Of a stretch of DNA of 8,223 nt, positions 6,406 to 8,223 are shown piece after piece. The DNA is taken from the NCBI GenBank assembly GCA_900555215.1, contig USKR01000041.1, forward strand, positions 1 through 8,223. The letters are read 5' to 3'. Position numbers and translations under genes: made by a program. The notes beneath the pieces are model-generated. The model saw nothing but the letters and a program-made list of their open reading frames with translations. It was not told the DNA's origin and searched no databases. The stretch is from an uncultured Ruminococcus sp. (GTDB lineage: Bacteria; Bacillota; Clostridia; Lachnospirales; Lachnospiraceae). Positions within the stretch are counted from its first letter, which is position 1; each line of letters begins with the position of its first letter.

Positions 6406-7269
6406 TCAGGCTTTTCCTACTGATCCGAATAATTCCATTTTTTCTTTCACTTTAGCCATGATAGCTTCCGTACCCGGTTTCAGAAGTTTACGCGGGTCAA
6501 ATCCCTTGCCCTGCTGGTCTTTGCCTTCCTCGATATATTTGCGTGTAGCCTCTGCAAATACAAGCTGGCACTCTGTGTTTACATTGATCTTTGCAACACC
6601 GAGATCAATCGCTTTCTTGATCATGTCATCCGGAATGCCTGTACCGCCGTGAAGTACGAGCGGCATAGTTCCTGTCTTCTGCTGGATGGCGTCCAGAGTC
6701 TCAAAGCTTAAGCCTTCCCAGTTATCCGGGTATACGCCATGGATATTTCCGATACCTGCTGCCAGGAAATCAATACCCAGATCTGCGATTCTCTTGCACT
6801 CGTCCGGATCCGCGCACTCGCCTCTTCCGATCACGCCGTCTTCCTCTCCGCCGATGGAGCCGACCTCAGCCTCAAGAGACATATTGTGCTCATGTGCAAT
6901 CTTAACAAGCTCTGTTGTCTTAGCTACATTCTCATCGATCGGATAGTGTGATCCGTCGAACATGATGGAAGAGAATCCAGCCTCTACACATTTCAGGCAT
7001 CCGTCATAGCTGCCGTGATCCAGGTGAAGCGCTACCGGAACAGTGATGTTCAGCTCTTCGAGCATCCCGTTCACCATGCCTACGATCGTCTTGTAGCCTG
7101 TCATATATTTCCCCGCTCCCTCAGATACTCCGAGGATGACCGGTGAATTGCACTCCTGAGCTGTCTGAAGGATCGCCTTCGTCCACTCAAGGTTGTTGAT
7201 GTTGAACTGTCCTACTGCGTAGTGTCCTGCTTTTGCTTTCTGAAGCATTTCTGTTGCTGATACTAACAT
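6406..7269 (-). CDS. fba: Class II fructose-1,6-bisphosphate aldolase
   Basis: This 287-residue zinc-dependent enzyme cleaves fructose-1,6-bisphosphate into dihydroxyacetone phosphate and glyceraldehyde-3-phosphate in glycolysis and runs in reverse in gluconeogenesis. Seen: an N-terminal GHYAVGQFNINNLEW (15-29); HLDHG (82-86) with the catalytic Asp84 and zinc ligand His85; FDGSHYPIDENV (104-115); EAEVGSIGGEEDG (133-145) in the flexible loop; GIGNIHGVYP with zinc ligand His177; LHGGTGI with zinc ligand His207; and the phosphate-binding KINVNTE (227-233). Length matches the Bacillus/Clostridium enzymes. The start at 7269 is chosen over a longer open frame beginning at 7380 because GGAGG (7282-7278) lies eight bases before it and the family begins with this ML-SATEML sequence; the longer form would also include the promoter. 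It appears to be monocistronic, with its own promoter at 7382-7354. Confidence 0.96.
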   Translation of the reverse strand: MLVSATEMLQKAKAGHYAVGQFNINNLEWTKAILQTAQECNSPVILGVSEGAGKYMTGYKTIVGMVNGMLEELNITVPVALHLDHGSYDGCLKCVEAGFSSIMFDGSHYPIDENVAKTTELVKIAHEHNMSLEAEVGSIGGEEDGVIGRGECADPDECKRIADLGIDFLAAGIGNIHGVYPDNWEGLSFETLDAIQQKTGTMPLVLHGGTGIPDDMIKKAIDLGVAKINVNTECQLVFAEATRKYIEEGKDQQGKGFDPRKLLKPGTEAIMAKVKEKMELFGSVGKA

Positions 7270-7353
7270 ACTTTTTTCCTCCAATTCTAACTTCCCAGCC
7301 GGAACTGTCAGCCCCGGCCGCCGGGATTGTTTAATTGTTTTGAACCTTTTTCT

Positions 7354-7382
7354 ATTATATCCCATCCATGATAAAAACACAA
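7354..7382 (-). promoter_or_regulatory. fba promoter
   Basis: On the - strand a perfect TATAAT -10 (7359-7354) is preceded by TTGTGT (7382-7377) with a 17-base spacer. Initiation near 7347 gives a leader of about 78 bases. That leader contains a GC-rich hairpin (CCCGG at 7325-7321 with CCGGG at 7317-7313) before the ribosome binding site. Confidence 0.7.
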
Positions 7383-7461
7383 TCTTATTTTCTTCCGCAG
7401 GCCGATTTAGACGCAGGAATCTATCATCATCTCTATGATCCTGCTTTGCCGAAAAACAGGC

Positions 7462-7502
7462 AAAAAAAGTCCCGTGAGATCTTTTTGCAAGACCTTACGG
7501 GA
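7462..7502 (-). terminator. Intrinsic terminator of the tRNA-Glu gene
   Basis: On the - strand TCCCGT (7502-7497) pairs with ACGGGA (7475-7470), and AGGTCTT pairs with AAGATCT inside it across a one-base mismatch. The stem is followed by C and seven T (7468-7462). It begins 11 bases past the tRNA 3' end and separates the tRNA from the fba promoter. Confidence 0.9.
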
Positions 7503-7512
7503 TTTCGTGCAG

Positions 7513-7584
7513 TGACTCCGAGGGGAATCGAACCCCTGATTCCAGCGTGAGAGGCTAGCGTCTTGACCGCTTGACCACGGAGCC
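7513..7584 (-). tRNA. tRNA-Glu, anticodon CTC
   Basis: A complete 72-base cloverleaf can be folded. The acceptor stem is GGCTCCG with CGGAGTC (one G-U). The D arm contains GTCAAGCGGTCAAGAC. The anticodon stem is CTAGC with GCTGG (one T-G pair), around the loop CTCTCAC whose anticodon is CTC (7551-7549). The T arm is AGGGG, TTCGATT, CCCCT. The discriminator base is A at 7513 and the 3' CCA is not encoded, so it must be added after transcription. The GGTCAAGCGGT and GGTTCGA boxes agree with bacterial tRNA-Glu. It reads GAG codons; a UUC isoacceptor is expected elsewhere in the genome. Confidence 0.95.
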
Positions 7585-7626
7585 ATATTCATATCCGCTG
7601 TTCAGCAGTGCCTCACAGCGAATATT

Positions 7627-7655
7627 AATATACCATATGATTTTTCATAATGCAA
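7627..7655 (-). promoter_or_regulatory. tRNA-Glu promoter
   Basis: On the - strand TTGCAT (7655-7650) and TATATT (7632-7627) are separated by 17 bases. A TGG directly before the -10 gives an extended -10. Initiation near 7620 leaves a 5' leader of about 35 bases to be removed by RNase P. The -35 lies nine bases past the stop of the lipid kinase gene, which has no terminator of its own that I can see. Confidence 0.75.
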
Positions 7656-7664
7656 GCACTTTTT

Positions 7665-8223
7665 TTATTTTTCTTCAATTTTCCCCGAAGCAGACAATCC
7701 GGCAGCCATTTCCTGTCTCACCATAATCTTTAAAGCCTGCTTTTTATCCTTTACCACTACTTCCCGATGTTTCCCTCCAAACTCTCCGTCAAGGGTCCAG
7801 GGAATTTCTTCCCCACACTCAAAATGTACGCTTCCCGACTTAAACGAATACATTCTCTGAGGATTGATCTGCTTCATCACGATAGCGCCGAGCAAGTCAT
7901 TCAGTTCGAGCGGATTTTTCGGCGTCCTTATCAATGTCACTTCAAATTCTCCGTCATCAAACACTACATCCGTTCCTATAATACCCTTAAACCCGCCTAC
8001 AGACCTGGAATTGGTCACCATCCCGAAAATAAATTCATCTTCAAACGTCTCTCCGTCATGTGTTACTTTAATCTTATAAGACGGGATATTAAATATCCTT
8101 TTTGTTCCTTCCAGCACATAGGCAAGATGTCCGAGAATATTTTTCATGCTCTGCTTTGTCTCGTATGATACGTCGGTAAACAACCCAAAAGCTGCTATGT
8201 ATATGAACGGATCCTCATTAAAC
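7665..8223 (-). CDS. Diacylglycerol/lipid kinase family protein (YegS/DgkB type), C-terminal part
   Basis: The frame is open from the right edge (codons in phase from base 8222) to TAA at 7667-7665, giving the last 185 residues of a protein usually about 300 long. A TTG at 8183 lies inside the conserved sequence and is not the start. The visible part begins FNEDPFIYIAAFGLFTDVSY, then KNILGHLAYVLEGTKRIF, EFIFGMVTNSRSVGGFKGI, DDGEFEVTLIRTPKN and WTLDGEFGG. These are typical of the C-terminal beta-sandwich domain of the DagK/YegS/BmrU lipid kinases, which phosphorylate diacylglycerol or related lipids at the inner membrane face. The ATP-binding GGDGT motif of the N-terminal domain would be outside the window, so activity cannot be checked. 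Whether the substrate is diacylglycerol (recycling to phosphatidic acid) or another lipid is open. Confidence 0.85.
   Translation of the reverse strand, partial: FNEDPFIYIAAFGLFTDVSYETKQSMKNILGHLAYVLEGTKRIFNIPSYKIKVTHDGETFEDEFIFGMVTNSRSVGGFKGIIGTDVVFDDGEFEVTLIRTPKNPLELNDLLGAIVMKQINPQRMYSFKSGSVHFECGEEIPWTLDGEFGGKHREVVVKDKKQALKIMVRQEMAAGLSASGKIEEK

Noticed and set aside
7270..7380. Longer fba start adding 37 codons.
   Set aside because: It would include the TATAAT promoter and the leader, and the family start with GGAGG lies at 7269.
7444..7466. TTTGCC/GGCAAA hairpin just beyond the tRNA terminator as a second terminator.
   Set aside because: Neither strand has a T run after it; its T-rich arm is simply the tail of the tRNA terminator.
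1..8223. Mobile element, CRISPR array, toxin-antitoxin or phage-defence system.
   Set aside because: No transposase, integrase, terminal inverted repeats, spaced direct repeats or defence-type domains are visible; the genes are ordinary chromosomal functions.

Overview
The window looks like chromosomal housekeeping DNA from a Gram-positive Firmicute, most likely a gut Clostridia of the Lachnospiraceae type. This is inferred from the strong GGAGG-type ribosome binding sites, hairpin-plus-T-run terminators between most genes, moderate base composition, a type III glutamine synthetase, a DUF4230 membrane protein and a tRNA-editing protein of the ProXp/PrdX type. No species can be named from the sequence alone.

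Layout. The left edge (1-373, + strand) is the 3' end of a GH13 alpha-amylase-type glycosidase. It converges on a leftward unit across a shared terminator (391-433). That unit (1791 to 442, - strand) encodes a single-pass DUF4230 protein, an unlisted 28-residue membrane microprotein and a trans-editing aminoacyl-tRNA deacylase. Upstream of it is a gap of 468 bases (1792-2259). It holds an extended -10 promoter, a 36-codon reading frame resembling the helix-turn-helix of a MerR regulator with the rest of the protein missing, and the terminator of the next gene. Everything further right is also on the - strand: a predicted ABC-class ATPase (3963-2260), type III glutamine synthetase (6215-4101), class II fructose-bisphosphate aldolase (7269-6406), tRNA-Glu(CTC) (7584-7513) and the C-terminal part of a diacylglycerol/lipid kinase running off the right edge.

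The large genes appear to be separate transcription units, each with a recognisable promoter or terminator. The aldolase (glycolysis), glutamine synthetase (ammonia assimilation) and tRNA-Glu all belong to central metabolism or translation, but nothing shows that they act as one pathway. The regulatory layout is the most interesting part. The only good glnA promoter lies upstream of a strong intrinsic terminator, so a glnA transcript has to pass that terminator within its own leader. The likely promoter of the ATPase gene overlaps the glnA terminator.

I found no mobile element, CRISPR array, defence island or clearly new multi-gene system. The least explained items are the two very small reading frames (28 and 36 codons) and the leaders of glnA, the ATPase gene and fba.
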